Shown: one piece after another, positions 34,250 through 43,046 of the stretch | Layout of the letters: the number at the start of each line of letters is the position of its first letter | How positions within the stretch are numbered: the first letter of the stretch is position 1 | DNA from: Microbacterium sp. EST19A | GTDB taxonomy: Bacteria > Actinomycetota > Actinomycetes > Actinomycetales > Microbacteriaceae | Direction: 5' to 3' | Length of the DNA: 64,000 bases | NCBI RefSeq assembly: GCF_019969685.1 | Contig: NZ_JAHXYZ010000001.1 | Coordinates: 1,054,001 to 1,118,000, forward strand | Notes under the pieces: generated by a model | The model's input: the letters and a program-made list of their open reading frames with translations, nothing else | Told to the model about the DNA's origin: nothing | Database searches by the model: none | Translations under genes and position numbers: made by a program

Positions 34250-35134
34250 ATGCCCTCTCGTCTTCACTGGATGCGCTTCCGTCCGCAGGAGGCCGCCCTC
34301 ATCGCGATCACCGCGGTGTGGGGCAGCACGTTCCTGCTCGTGCACTGGGCGATGCAGCATTCCGGCCCGTGGTTCTTCGTCGGGATCAGGTTCCTCATCG
34401 CCGGCCTCATCAGCGTGGTGATCTTCCGGCGCGTGCTGCGCGGCATCCGCTGGCGCGACATCGGAGCCGGGGTCGCGATCGGCGTGATGATCTACCTCGG
34501 CTACGGTCTCCAGACGCTGGGCCTGCAGACGATCGACAGCAGCACCTCCGCGTTCATCACCGCGATGTACGTGCCGCTCGTGCCGTTCGCGCAGTGGGCG
34601 GTGTTCCGCACGCGCCCGCCCGCCATGGCCTTCGTCGGAGCGGGACTCGCCTTCGTCGGACTGCTGCTCATCGCCGGGCCGGACGCGTTCGCGCTGAGCC
34701 TCGGTGCCGGAGAGATCGCGACGATGATCAGCACCCTGCCGATCGCGGCGGAGATCATCCTGATCAGCCTCTTCGCCGGGAAGATCGATCTCGGACGCAT
34801 CACCGTGGTGCAGCTGCTCACCGCCGGCGTCCTGGGCCTTCTGACCATGCCGGTCGTCGGCGAGGGCTTCCCGGAGTTCTCCTGGATCTGGGTGGGCTGC
34901 GCCGTCGGACTCGGCGCCGCCAGCTGCCTGATCCAGCTCACCATGAACTGGGCGCAGAAGTCGGTGTCACCCACCCGCGCCACGATCATCTACGCCGGAG
35001 AACCGGTGTGGGCGGGGGTGATCGGACGCATCGCCGGCGAGCGGCTGCCCGCCACCGCGCTCATCGGCGGAGCGCTGGTCGTGCTCGGCATCCTCGCCAG
35101 TGAGCTGAAGCTCATCCGTCGTCGTCGGGAATAG
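34250..35134 (+). CDS. EamA/DMT-superfamily transporter
   Basis: A 294-residue protein with ten hydrophobic segments and the duplicated EamA fold; AVWGSTFLLVHWAM near the start and YAGEPVWAGVIGRIAGERL near the end are landmarks. Such proteins export amino acids or other metabolites; the substrate is unknown. GAAAGGG lies seven bases before the ATG. Confidence 0.82.
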   Translation: MPSRLHWMRFRPQEAALIAITAVWGSTFLLVHWAMQHSGPWFFVGIRFLIAGLISVVIFRRVLRGIRWRDIGAGVAIGVMIYLGYGLQTLGLQTIDSSTSAFITAMYVPLVPFAQWAVFRTRPPAMAFVGAGLAFVGLLLIAGPDAFALSLGAGEIATMISTLPIAAEIILISLFAGKIDLGRITVVQLLTAGVLGLLTMPVVGEGFPEFSWIWVGCAVGLGAASCLIQLTMNWAQKSVSPTRATIIYAGEPVWAGVIGRIAGERLPATALIGGALVVLGILASELKLIRRRRE

Positions 35135-35161
35135 CCCGCTCGCCGAGGCGTTGCACCTCGC

Positions 35162-35821
35162 ATGATTGAAACTTCAACCGTCGTTCCTGTCGCGACCGAG
35201 CGGACCCGCGTGCGGGTGCCGATGCGGTTCGCCGACGGTTACGCCACGACGGCCGACGTGGTCACGTTCGACGGTCTCGTCGACGCACGCGAGCACCTGC
35301 TTCTGGGACTCGGCGACTGGCGCGCCGCGATGGAACGAGCGGATGCCGGCGGCGACGCGCCCCTGGTGCGTCCGCACAGCGAATGCCTGACCGGTGACGT
35401 GTTCGGCTCCGAGCGCTGCGACTGCGGTCCGCAGCTGCGCGAAGCGGTCGAGCGGATCGCCGACGAGGGCGGATTCCTGCTGTACCTCCGCCAGGAGGGC
35501 CGGGGCATCGGCCTCTACGCGAAGCTCGATGCCTACGCGCTGCAGGATGCCGGACTCGACACGTACGAGGCGAACGTCGCGCTCGGCCACGGCGAGGACG
35601 AGCGCGACTACACGGTCGCGGCGCAGATGCTCGCCGCGGAAGGCGTCGACAGCATCCGCCTGCTGAGCAACAACCCCGACAAGGCCGTGCAGCTCGAGGC
35701 CCTCGGCATCCGGGTCACGGATCGCGTGCGCACCGAGGTGCACCTGTCGGACGCGAATTCCCGCTACCTGCAGGCGAAGCGCGACCACACCGCGCACACG
35801 ATCGATCTGTCCGCCGCGTGA
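35162..35821 (+). CDS. ribA: GTP cyclohydrolase II, stand-alone
   Basis: A 219-residue enzyme without the DHBP synthase domain that many actinobacteria fuse to it. The zinc and active-site motif HSECLTGDVFGSERCDCG holds three cysteines, and RQEGRGIGLYAKL is the GTP-binding segment. It opens the GTP ring in the first step of riboflavin synthesis. It overlaps the MarR gene by one base (TGATG) rather than lying in a rib operon, so it may be a secondary copy. Confidence 0.87.
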   Translation: MIETSTVVPVATERTRVRVPMRFADGYATTADVVTFDGLVDAREHLLLGLGDWRAAMERADAGGDAPLVRPHSECLTGDVFGSERCDCGPQLREAVERIADEGGFLLYLRQEGRGIGLYAKLDAYALQDAGLDTYEANVALGHGEDERDYTVAAQMLAAEGVDSIRLLSNNPDKAVQLEALGIRVTDRVRTEVHLSDANSRYLQAKRDHTAHTIDLSAA

Positions 35822-36279
35822 TGGACGATCGGCGACTCGACGACGCCGAGATGGCGACGTGGTTGCCGACCATCCGCTTCGTGCAGCTGCTCCCGCAGGT
35901 GCTCGACCGAGCGCTCAAGGCCGAGACCGGCCTGAATCACGCGCACTACGCGATCCTCATCACCCTGGCGGGGAGCGGCGAGGGTGCCGTCACCATGACG
36001 GAGCTCGCCCACATCGCAGGGCTCAGCAGGTCGCGCCTCAGCCATGCCCTGGACTCCTTGGAGGAGCGTGGGTGGGTGGCGCGGTCGTCGTGCTCCAGCG
36101 ACAAGCGGACGCTCTCAGCGACGCTCACTCCCGCCGGGCGGGAACTGCTGCGCTCCGCCGCCCCGGTGCACGTCGCGCAGATCCGCGAGCTCGTGCTGGA
36201 TCCGCTCAGCGATGAGGAGCGCGCGCAGCTCGGCGGCATCCTGACCAAGCTGCTCCCCGCTGTGACGGCCGCCCTCTAG
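35821..36279 (+). CDS. MarR-family regulator
   Basis: A 152-residue protein with a winged helix: MTELAHIAGLSRSRLSHALDSLEERGWVAR, then the wing with SCSSDKRTLSATLTPAGREL (split at SDKRTL). MarR proteins are dimeric repressors released by small phenolic or other ligands. It follows ribA directly and may control the ribA or EamA genes. GTG at 35818 is an alternative start. Confidence 0.83.
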   Translation: MDDRRLDDAEMATWLPTIRFVQLLPQVLDRALKAETGLNHAHYAILITLAGSGEGAVTMTELAHIAGLSRSRLSHALDSLEERGWVARSSCSSDKRTLSATLTPAGRELLRSAAPVHVAQIRELVLDPLSDEERAQLGGILTKLLPAVTAAL

Positions 36280-36297
36280 CCTCCGCGCGCCGCCCGT

Positions 36298-39200
36298 TCA
36301 GCGGGCCGACCGCCGGCGGAGAAGCACGATCACGAGTCCCGCGAGCAGCAGGAGGAAACCGGCACCGAGGGGCGCCCAGGGAACCGCACCGCCGGTCGTC
36401 GGGAGAGCCGGCCCCGCCGCCGCACCCGCCGCCACCGTGACCGTGACCGTCGCGGTGACCCGCGTGCCGTTGGCGTCGGCCACCGAGTAGGTGATCGGCG
36501 TCGTGGTGCCGACGAAGCCCGCTGCCGGAGTGAACACGATGGTGCCGTCGACGACGGCCCAGAGGCCCTCGCCCGGCACGCGGAGCTCGGTCACGAGGGT
36601 GCCGCCGGCACCGACGATGCGGAGGGATGCCGGGTCGAGCGCCGCGCCATCCGTTCCCGACGAGTCGTTGCCGATCACGTCGATCACGACCGGAACGCCC
36701 TGTGACGTGGTCGCCGCGTTGCTCCGTGCGATCGGGTCGACTCCGGCCACCGTGATGGTCAGCGTCGACGAGGCGACGTTGCCGAGCGAGTCGGTCACGG
36801 CGTAGACGACGGGCGTCGCCGCACCGCGGAGCGGCGGTTCGGGCGTGAAGGTCACCTGTCCGTCCGCGCCGATCCTGTACACGCCTTCACCGGGGACCTC
36901 GAGGGTCTTCCCTCCGTCACCGACCGTCGATCCGGCCGGCTGGCCCGTCGGCGGGAACACGACCGACGCGGGGTCGAGCTCGCCGTCCGTGCCGTCGGCG
37001 AGCTGCCCCGGACGGTCGTTGCCGAGGATGCCGACCGTCACCGGCACGTTCTGCGACGTGCGGTCGGAGTCGGGGGTGGCGACCGGACCGGGACGCACGG
37101 TCACGCGGAGCGCGGCGACCGAGGACGAACCGTTCTCATCGCGGATCGTGTAGCGCACCGCCGTGCTCGTGCCGCTGAACCCGGACGCGGGGGCGAACGT
37201 CACGGTACCGTCGTCGCGCAGCGTGTAGACGCCCTCACCGGCGACGTCGAGCGTCTTGCCCGCATCGCGGATCTCCGCCGTGAGCCCGGCGGGGATGCCG
37301 GCGGTCTCGAACACCGCGGAGGCGGGATCGAGCGGCACCGCGGGATCGCCCGGTGCGTCGTTCCCTGCGACGTCGAACGTCACCGGTGTCGCGAAGGGTG
37401 TGACCGCGGAATCATCCGCCGCCGTCGGAACGACCGGGGCGACGGTGATCGTGATGGTCGACGAGACCGCGTTGCCGATCTCATCGGTTCCGGTGTACGA
37501 CACCGGGGTGGCGCCGCCGCGGAACGCGGCGAGCGGCGTGAAGGTGACCGACCCGTCTGCGGCCGCCGTGTAGGTGCCCTCGCCCGGCATCACGAGGCGC
37601 GTGCCGCCGTCGAGCACCTGGGCTCCGGCCGGCTGCCCGGTCGTCGGGAACCGCAGCGTGCTGAGGTCCCAGTCTCCCGCCGAGCCGTCAGCGTCCTGCG
37701 ACGGGATGTCGTTCGAGAAGGGCTGCACGGTCACCGGCACCCCTTGCAGCGTCGAGTCGGCGTCGGGGGTGGCCGACGGCCCGGGGCGAACGGTGACCTG
37801 GATGCGCGCGTCGGCGGTCGTGCCGTTGGCATCCGTGATCCGGTAGGCCACCGGCGTGGTGGTGCCGCTGTATCCGTCGGCCGGGGTGAAGACGACCGCT
37901 CCCGCGGCGTCGAGCACGTAGCTGCCCTGGCCGTCGATGGTGAGCGTCTTCCCGTCGGCCGATACCGTGACTCCGGCGGGCTGACCGGTCGCCGGGAAGG
38001 TCGTGGCGGCCGGTACCAGCGGGGCGGACGGGTCACCGGCACTGTCGTCGTCGAGCAGGTCGACCGTGACCGGCACGGCATACGGGGTGCTCGCACGGTC
38101 GTCCTGCGCGACGGGCGTGACGGCGCCGACGGTGACCGTGATCGTCGACGTGACGTTCGCACTGTTCGAGTCGGTCGCGGTGTACACGACCGGGGTGGTG
38201 ACGCCGGCGAAGGCCGGCTCGGGGGTGAAGGTGACTCGACCGGCGGGGTCGGCCGAGTACTCGCCTTCACCCGGAACGGTGAGGGTCGTGCCGTCGTCCG
38301 ACACGATCGCTCCCGCAGGCTGACCCGTCGTCGGGAAGGCCACGCTCGGGGGGAAGAACTGTCCGGTGTCGCACCCCGCGGGCTCATCCGTCTCGCCGGG
38401 GTCGCAGGGGTTTCCGAGATCGCTGGCGAGGTCGTTGTCGAGCACGTCGATGACGACCGCGGTGTTCTGGAGCGTGGTGGCGGAATCGGGCACGGCGATC
38501 GCACCGCTGCCGACGGTCACGATGATCTCGGCCGAAGCGACGGTGCCGTTCTCGTCGAGAACGCTGTAGGTCACGGGAGTGGTCGGGCCCTCGAAGCCGG
38601 CGACGGGTGCGAAGCGCACGCTGCCGTCATCCCGGACGGTCCAGGTCCCCTCCCCCGGCACGACGAGCGTCGTGCCGCCGTCCGTCGCATCGGGAGACGT
38701 GAACGCGACCGAGTCCGGGACCAACGGCACCGACGGAGCACCGGGCGCGTCGTTGGCGAGGATGTCGATCACCACGGGCGTCGCCCCCGGGGTCTTCGCG
38801 GCGTCGCCGATCGCGACCGGGGTGATGGGCGTGACGGTGACCGCGATCGTCGTCGACGCGTCGTTGCCGAACGTGTCGGTGACGACATAGGTGACGGGCG
38901 TGGCGGAACCGCGGAACCGCGGCTCGGGATCGAACGAGACCACCTCCGTCGCAGGGTCGAACGCGTAGACGCCCTCGCCGGGGACCGTGAGCACGCGTCC
39001 ACCGGCACTGATCGCGCTGCCGGCGGGGAGGCCGGGAGTGACGCGGAACCGCACGGAATCCGGGTCGAATCCCGAGGTGGTGCCGGCCGGACCGGCGCCG
39101 GGCACGTCGTTGCCGAGGATGGGGAACGAGACGTCGACGTTCTGCGTTGTCGAGGCGGAGTCGGGATTCGCCACCGGGCCGGGAAGGACGACCACCGACA

Positions 39201-41355
39201 CCGTCGCCGTCGCGGTCTGTCCGTTCTCATCGGTGATCTGATACGTCGTCGACGCCGTTCCGACGAAGCCATCCGCCGGCACGAACCGCACATCCCCGAA
39301 CTCGTCGATGCTCCACTCGCCCTGCGGTGTGGCGAGAGCCTTTCCGCCATCGGTGGCCGCGGGATCGGTGAAGACGGTCGAGGTGGGGACGATCGGTCCA
39401 CCGGGACCATCGAGGTCGCTGCTGACGACGTCGATACCCACCTGCGACCGGTAGGGGGTCTGCACGCTGTCGTCGACGGCTCTCGGACCGACGGCGGTGA
39501 CCGTCACCGCGATGGTCGCCGACGCCGGGTTGCCCAGGCTGTCGATGAAGCCGTAGGTGACCGGGGTCGTGGTCGGTCCGTCGAAGGTCGCCTCGGGCTC
39601 GAAGGTCACGACCCCCGTGGCCGGGTCGATCGTGTAGACGCCCTCTCCCGGCACCTCGAGACGGCGGCGATCGCCGCTGACGACCGCACCGGCCGGCTGT
39701 CCGGTCGGTGCGAAGAGCACGGATGCCGGTGGGATCGTGCCCGGCGTGCCGTCGGCGTTCTGCCCGGGAGCATCATTGCCGAGCACCGCGATCTGCACCC
39801 CCGTCCCCTGCGTCGTCGTGGCGGTGTCGGCGCCCGCCGCGGGACCGGGGCGGACCGAGGCGGTGGCGGTGGTGGTCGACGTCTGACCGTTGTCGTCGAT
39901 GATGCGGTACTCGGTCGTGGCGTCCCCGCTGAACCCCGGAGCGGGAGTGAACGTGACGCGGCCGTCGGCGCCGAGGGTCCAGATGCCCTGCGCGGTCTCG
40001 AGACGCGTGCCGCCGTCGGTCGCAGCGGGATCGGTGAACACGGTCTGCGCGGGGAGGATCGCGCCGGTGCCTGGCTGATCGTTCGTCGCACCCGGCAGTG
40101 TGATCGGGTCTCCGAACGGGGTGGCCCCGGCGTCCGGGACCGCGACAGGAGGAGGCAGCACGTTGACGAAGGAGCAGACGATGTTCGCGCCATCGGTGCC
40201 GGTCGGCGCCGTGAAACTGGCGTTGTTACCCGTGCCACTCGAGACGACGGCACCGGTCCCGTCCGCGCATGACCAGGTGGTCCGGTATTCGCTGAGGTCC
40301 GTGCCGGCGACCGGCTCCTGTCGGAAGGTGTAGGTCTCGCCGGGGATGATCAGTCCTGGCTCGCTCGGGACTCCGCCGCCGTCGGGTCCCGACGAACTCG
40401 GCGGGAAATCGGGGCCGGTTCCGCTCTGACCGTACGATCCGCCCTCCAGCACGACGCGCACCTGATCGGTGGGGGTCAGCCGGGGACCGTCGAACCCGGC
40501 GACCGTCTGCGTGGTGGACGGGTTCGCGCAGGAACCCAGGTCGGTCGACGTGGCGCCCGTGAGCGTGAACGTCGTACCGGTGGGTGCGCCCGTGATCGGG
40601 TTGGTCTTCTGCAGCACCGTGCTGCCGCCGAGGTAGAGGAATCCATCGGACCCGAACGCGATGCCGTTGGTCGCGACGGTGGTGGTGCCGCGGGACAGTT
40701 CGCGAGAGGTCAGTGTCGCGCCCGTGCCGGATGTCGGGACCACGCCCTCCGCCACGTAGAGCGCCGCCTGGGTCGCACTGCCGGAGACGAGGTAGAGCCG
40801 CCCGTCCTTATCGAACGCCATGTCGCCGTTGCCGCCCGGAGCGTTCGCCGTCGTCACGGACACGACGGGGCCTGCCGGAGCGCTGTTGGTCCTCGGGTCG
40901 AAGACGTAGATGTTGACCGTCGCGCCCGAGAAGGCTCCGTAGTAGTAGAGCCCGGTCAGGGGATTGACGGCACCCATCGTGCCCCCTCCGACGCCGGCGG
41001 CCTTCGGCGAGACGGTGGTGGTGCCCGCGGCGCTCGCCGTCGGCTCGTATTCGACGAGGCTCGTGGTCGTGCCGGTGATGGCGACGGTTCCCCCGGGCCC
41101 GACGCCCAGTTGGTTCGTGTTCGTGCCCGCGGTCGCCGGGGTGGCGAACACGGGGGCCGCCGATGTCGTGCCGGTGGTCAGGTCGAGCTGACCCACGTTC
41201 GCTGCCGTGCTGTTGCTGAAGTACAAGGTGTTCAAGCACGCCAGGGGTGCTGCTGCCGCGACAGGAGCCGGCGCGACGACGGCGGTCAGACCCGCGGCGA
41301 GCAGTACACCGGCCGTGACGACGGCGAGGAGACGTGACGACGCGGGCCGCACCAT
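36298..41355 (-). CDS. Giant LPXTG-anchored surface protein with 11 CshA-type fibril repeats
   Basis: A 1685-residue secreted protein. Order: signal peptide (1-37, ending AAAAP), a propeller-like domain (about 40-300, with GPGGTVAITG, MAFDKDGRLYLVSG and IAFGSDGFLYLGG blades), a short Thr/Cys-rich region, then 11 repeats of about 100-130 residues (about 390-1645), and a sorting signal LPTTG, hydrophobic helix and RRRSAR tail. Repeats match CshA-type fibril modules (VPGEGxYxxxxxGxVTFTP, TPVxYxVTDxxGN). Odd and even repeats differ, so the unit of duplication is a pair. Sortase should link it to the wall. It likely mediates adhesion. Confidence 0.85.
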   Translation of the reverse strand: MVRPASSRLLAVVTAGVLLAAGLTAVVAPAPVAAAAPLACLNTLYFSNSTAANVGQLDLTTGTTSAAPVFATPATAGTNTNQLGVGPGGTVAITGTTTSLVEYEPTASAAGTTTVSPKAAGVGGGTMGAVNPLTGLYYYGAFSGATVNIYVFDPRTNSAPAGPVVSVTTANAPGGNGDMAFDKDGRLYLVSGSATQAALYVAEGVVPTSGTGATLTSRELSRGTTTVATNGIAFGSDGFLYLGGSTVLQKTNPITGAPTGTTFTLTGATSTDLGSCANPSTTQTVAGFDGPRLTPTDQVRVVLEGGSYGQSGTGPDFPPSSSGPDGGGVPSEPGLIIPGETYTFRQEPVAGTDLSEYRTTWSCADGTGAVVSSGTGNNASFTAPTGTDGANIVCSFVNVLPPPVAVPDAGATPFGDPITLPGATNDQPGTGAILPAQTVFTDPAATDGGTRLETAQGIWTLGADGRVTFTPAPGFSGDATTEYRIIDDNGQTSTTTATASVRPGPAAGADTATTTQGTGVQIAVLGNDAPGQNADGTPGTIPPASVLFAPTGQPAGAVVSGDRRRLEVPGEGVYTIDPATGVVTFEPEATFDGPTTTPVTYGFIDSLGNPASATIAVTVTAVGPRAVDDSVQTPYRSQVGIDVVSSDLDGPGGPIVPTSTVFTDPAATDGGKALATPQGEWSIDEFGDVRFVPADGFVGTASTTYQITDENGQTATATVSVVVLPGPVANPDSASTTQNVDVSFPILGNDVPGAGPAGTTSGFDPDSVRFRVTPGLPAGSAISAGGRVLTVPGEGVYAFDPATEVVSFDPEPRFRGSATPVTYVVTDTFGNDASTTIAVTVTPITPVAIGDAAKTPGATPVVIDILANDAPGAPSVPLVPDSVAFTSPDATDGGTTLVVPGEGTWTVRDDGSVRFAPVAGFEGPTTPVTYSVLDENGTVASAEIIVTVGSGAIAVPDSATTLQNTAVVIDVLDNDLASDLGNPCDPGETDEPAGCDTGQFFPPSVAFPTTGQPAGAIVSDDGTTLTVPGEGEYSADPAGRVTFTPEPAFAGVTTPVVYTATDSNSANVTSTITVTVGAVTPVAQDDRASTPYAVPVTVDLLDDDSAGDPSAPLVPAATTFPATGQPAGVTVSADGKTLTIDGQGSYVLDAAGAVVFTPADGYSGTTTPVAYRITDANGTTADARIQVTVRPGPSATPDADSTLQGVPVTVQPFSNDIPSQDADGSAGDWDLSTLRFPTTGQPAGAQVLDGGTRLVMPGEGTYTAAADGSVTFTPLAAFRGGATPVSYTGTDEIGNAVSSTITITVAPVVPTAADDSAVTPFATPVTFDVAGNDAPGDPAVPLDPASAVFETAGIPAGLTAEIRDAGKTLDVAGEGVYTLRDDGTVTFAPASGFSGTSTAVRYTIRDENGSSSVAALRVTVRPGPVATPDSDRTSQNVPVTVGILGNDRPGQLADGTDGELDPASVVFPPTGQPAGSTVGDGGKTLEVPGEGVYRIGADGQVTFTPEPPLRGAATPVVYAVTDSLGNVASSTLTITVAGVDPIARSNAATTSQGVPVVIDVIGNDSSGTDGAALDPASLRIVGAGGTLVTELRVPGEGLWAVVDGTIVFTPAAGFVGTTTPITYSVADANGTRVTATVTVTVAAGAAAGPALPTTGGAVPWAPLGAGFLLLLAGLVIVLLRRRSAR

Positions 41356-41768
41356 CAGACGGACCTGCGTGACTGCAGCAGATCGCGGATCTCGACGAGC
41401 AGTTCCGCCTCGGTCGGCAGCGGTTCGGGCTCGACGACGGCGGGGCGCAGTCTGTCCGCGCGCTCCTTCGCCTTGTTCATCGGCAGCACGAACACGAAGT
41501 AGACCACCGCGGCCACCGCGAGGAAGTTGATCACCGCACCGATGATCAGGCCGAACGAGAAGACCGAGGTTCCGCCGCCCAAGGTCGGAACCGAGACCTG
41601 CATCGCCTCGTTCAGGCTCCCCGCCTGGAAGAACAGCCCGATCAGCGGGTTGATGAGTGCTTCCACCAGCACGTTGACGATGGCGGTGAACGCGGCGCCG
41701 ATGACCACGGCGACCGCGAGCTCGATGACATTGCCTCGGAGGATGAATTCCTTGAATCCGTTGATCAT
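41355..41768 (-). CDS. mscL: Large-conductance mechanosensitive channel
   Basis: A 137-residue channel with INGFKEFILRGNVIELAVAVVIGAAF (N-terminal helix and TM1, in pieces) and a second helix ending FVFVLPMNKAKERAD. It opens under membrane tension to release solutes after osmotic downshift. I chose the ATG at 41768 because MscL proteins start at this helix. Its stop overlaps the start of the giant fibril gene by one base, an unusual partner. A very stable hairpin lies 39-74 bases upstream. Confidence 0.92.
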   Translation of the reverse strand: MINGFKEFILRGNVIELAVAVVIGAAFTAIVNVLVEALINPLIGLFFQAGSLNEAMQVSVPTLGGGTSVFSFGLIIGAVINFLAVAAVVYFVFVLPMNKAKERADRLRPAVVEPEPLPTEAELLVEIRDLLQSRRSV

Positions 41769-41806
41769 TTCGTCGCGTCCGCTCTCTCCGTTGGTGACCG
41801 GGGCGT

Positions 41807-41842
41807 GGGGAGTGAGAGCGAACCAGGTCGCTCTCACTCCCC
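41807..41842 (-). repeat. Perfect 15-bp hairpin in the mscL leader region
   Basis: GGGGAGTGAGAGCGA (41807-41821) pairs exactly with 41828-41842 around a six-base loop. It lies between the mscL start and the divergent popR-like promoter, with no T-run on the mscL side. If transcribed it would be a strong hairpin in the mscL 5' leader. Confidence 0.6.
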
Positions 41843-41850
41843 GCCCTAAT

Positions 41851-41880
41851 CCCTATGCCCCCATAGGGCTGTGCCGGCAC
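41851..41880. repeat. Stacked palindromes beside the mscL hairpin
   Basis: CCCTATG-CCCC-CATAGGG (41851-41868) and the 10-bp palindrome GTGCCGGCAC (41871-41880) follow the large hairpin without interruption. They may be operator sites for the divergent promoters or part of a structured RNA. Confidence 0.45.
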
Positions 41881-41937
41881 GGAAGCATGGCGTTGTACCG
41901 GCGCGCAGAAAGTTATCAGTCGGCTGTTCACACCGAA

Positions 41938-41967
41938 TTGGCGAGGTGTGGAAGATGCTGGTATATC
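41938..41967 (+). promoter_or_regulatory. Promoter of the popR-like gene
   Basis: TTGGCG (41938-41943), an 18-base spacer and TATATC (41962-41967) form a good vegetative promoter about 60 bases before the ATG at 42026. The PopR-type box starts at the end of the -10. Confidence 0.5.
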
Positions 41968-41989
41968 GGTTCTGCTCTGAGCAGAACCG
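41967..41989 (+). promoter_or_regulatory. PopR-type operator: 23-bp perfect palindrome
   Basis: CGGTTCTGCTC-T-GAGCAGAACCG is perfect over 11-bp arms. Its core is TTCTGC-N5-GCAGAA. This matches the motif reported for Streptomyces PopR (TTCTGCC-N3-GGCAGAA) at the outer six bases of each arm with the same spacing. It sits at the start of transcription of the regulator gene, so autoregulation is likely. Confidence 0.65.
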
Positions 41990-42025
41990 CTCGAACAGCG
42001 CGGATGCGGCGGCCTATCGTGAGGC

Positions 42026-42388
42026 ATGGCCGACATCGTTCCGTTCCCCCTCGCCCCTCGTTCCGTCCGTCGCCCGCAGCCGAGCGACCCCGAGCCGCTC
42101 TGGCGTCAACTCCTCGGCGACCAGCTGCGCCGTCGCCGGCACGACCGCGAGGAGACGCTCACCGAGACCGCCGAGAAGGCCGGCGTCTCCCCGCAGTACC
42201 TGTCCGAGGTCGAGCGCGGATTGAAGGAGCCGTCGAGCGAGATGATCGCCGCGATCAGCGGTGCGCTCGAGACCTCGCTGATCGAACTCACCAGCGCCGT
42301 GGCCGACGAACTGCGCTCGACGACGGCGACCGCGCCGGCGTCCGCGCTGGCGTCGGCCGGACGCGCCGTGTTCGCGCTGGCCGCCTGA
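42026..42388 (+). CDS. PopR/ClgR-type regulator of clpP genes
   Basis: A 120-residue protein. After a Pro/Arg-rich start comes one XRE helix-turn-helix (about residues 43-85): ETLTETAEKAGVSPQYLSEV then ERGLKEPSSEMIAAI. The SPQYLSEVERGxKEPSSE stretch is typical of ClgR and PopR, activators of clp genes. The C-terminus is ALAA, like the Ala-Ala ends reported to make PopR/ClgR substrates of ClpP. It converges on two clpP genes (58-base gap) and carries a PopR-like box in its own promoter. Confidence 0.78.
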   Translation: MADIVPFPLAPRSVRRPQPSDPEPLWRQLLGDQLRRRRHDREETLTETAEKAGVSPQYLSEVERGLKEPSSEMIAAISGALETSLIELTSAVADELRSTTATAPASALASAGRAVFALAA

Positions 42389-42446
42389 GCCGCGGCATCC
42401 GTCCCTCCAGTCGGCGGCATCCGCTCCTCGGCCGGCAGGCGAGCCG

Positions 42447-43046
42447 TCAACCGGCCGACGTGCGTGCGCCGAGCACGGTGTCGATGAGCCCATAGTCGAG
42501 GGCGGCGGATGCCGTGAACACGCGGTCCCGATCGGTGTCGGCCCGCAGCTCCTCGACCGTGCGTCCGCTGTGCGCGGCGAGGATCGCCTCCATGTCGGAA
42601 CGCACCCGCACCACCTCGTCGGCCGCGAGGATCAGGTCGGGGATGGCTCCGCGCGACTGTCCGGCCGGCTGGTGCAGCACGATGCGCGCGTGGGCCAGGG
42701 CCGCCCGCTCGCCCGGGGCACCGGCGGCGACCAGCAGCGCGGCCGGACCGATCGCCTGCCCGACGCACGTCGTCGCGATGCGGGGACGGATGTGCTGCAT
42801 GGTGTCGTAGATCGCGAGCGCCGCGCCCGGATCGCCGCCTTCGCTGTTGATGTAGAACTGGATGCCGCTCTCGGGGCTGTCGGCGTCGAGATGCAGCAGC
42901 TGCGCGATCAGGGCGTTGGCGACGCCCGCATCGATACCGGTGCCGAGGTAGATCACGCGCTCGGCGAGCAGGTGCGAGTAGACGTCCATGATGCGTTCGC
43001 CGCGCGGATGCTGCGCGATGACGTTGGGGATCGAGTAGGTGCTCAT
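42447..43046 (-). CDS. clpP: ClpP-family subunit lacking the catalytic serine
   Basis: A 199-residue ClpP-like protein. The canonical GQAASMGAFLL nucleophile loop reads GQAIGPAALLV here: Gly100 (GGT codon at 42747-42749) replaces Ser. His125 (IVLHQP) and Asp174 (RDRVFTA) are kept, as is the YGLID end. It should fold into a ClpP ring but cannot act as a serine protease by the usual mechanism, like ClpR subunits of cyanobacteria and plastids. It overlaps the active-type clpP upstream by four bases, so a mixed tetradecamer is likely. Confidence 0.85.
   Translation of the reverse strand: MSTYSIPNVIAQHPRGERIMDVYSHLLAERVIYLGTGIDAGVANALIAQLLHLDADSPESGIQFYINSEGGDPGAALAIYDTMQHIRPRIATTCVGQAIGPAALLVAAGAPGERAALAHARIVLHQPAGQSRGAIPDLILAADEVVRVRSDMEAILAAHSGRTVEELRADTDRDRVFTASAALDYGLIDTVLGARTSAG

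Noticed and set aside
37744-40272. 842-codon plus-strand frame over the fibril gene
   Set aside because: Antisense to a repetitive coding region; its own repeats only mirror those of the fibril gene.
41356-42036. N-terminal extension of the fibril protein through mscL
   Set aside because: The true start at 41355 gives a typical signal peptide, and mscL occupies the region in another frame.
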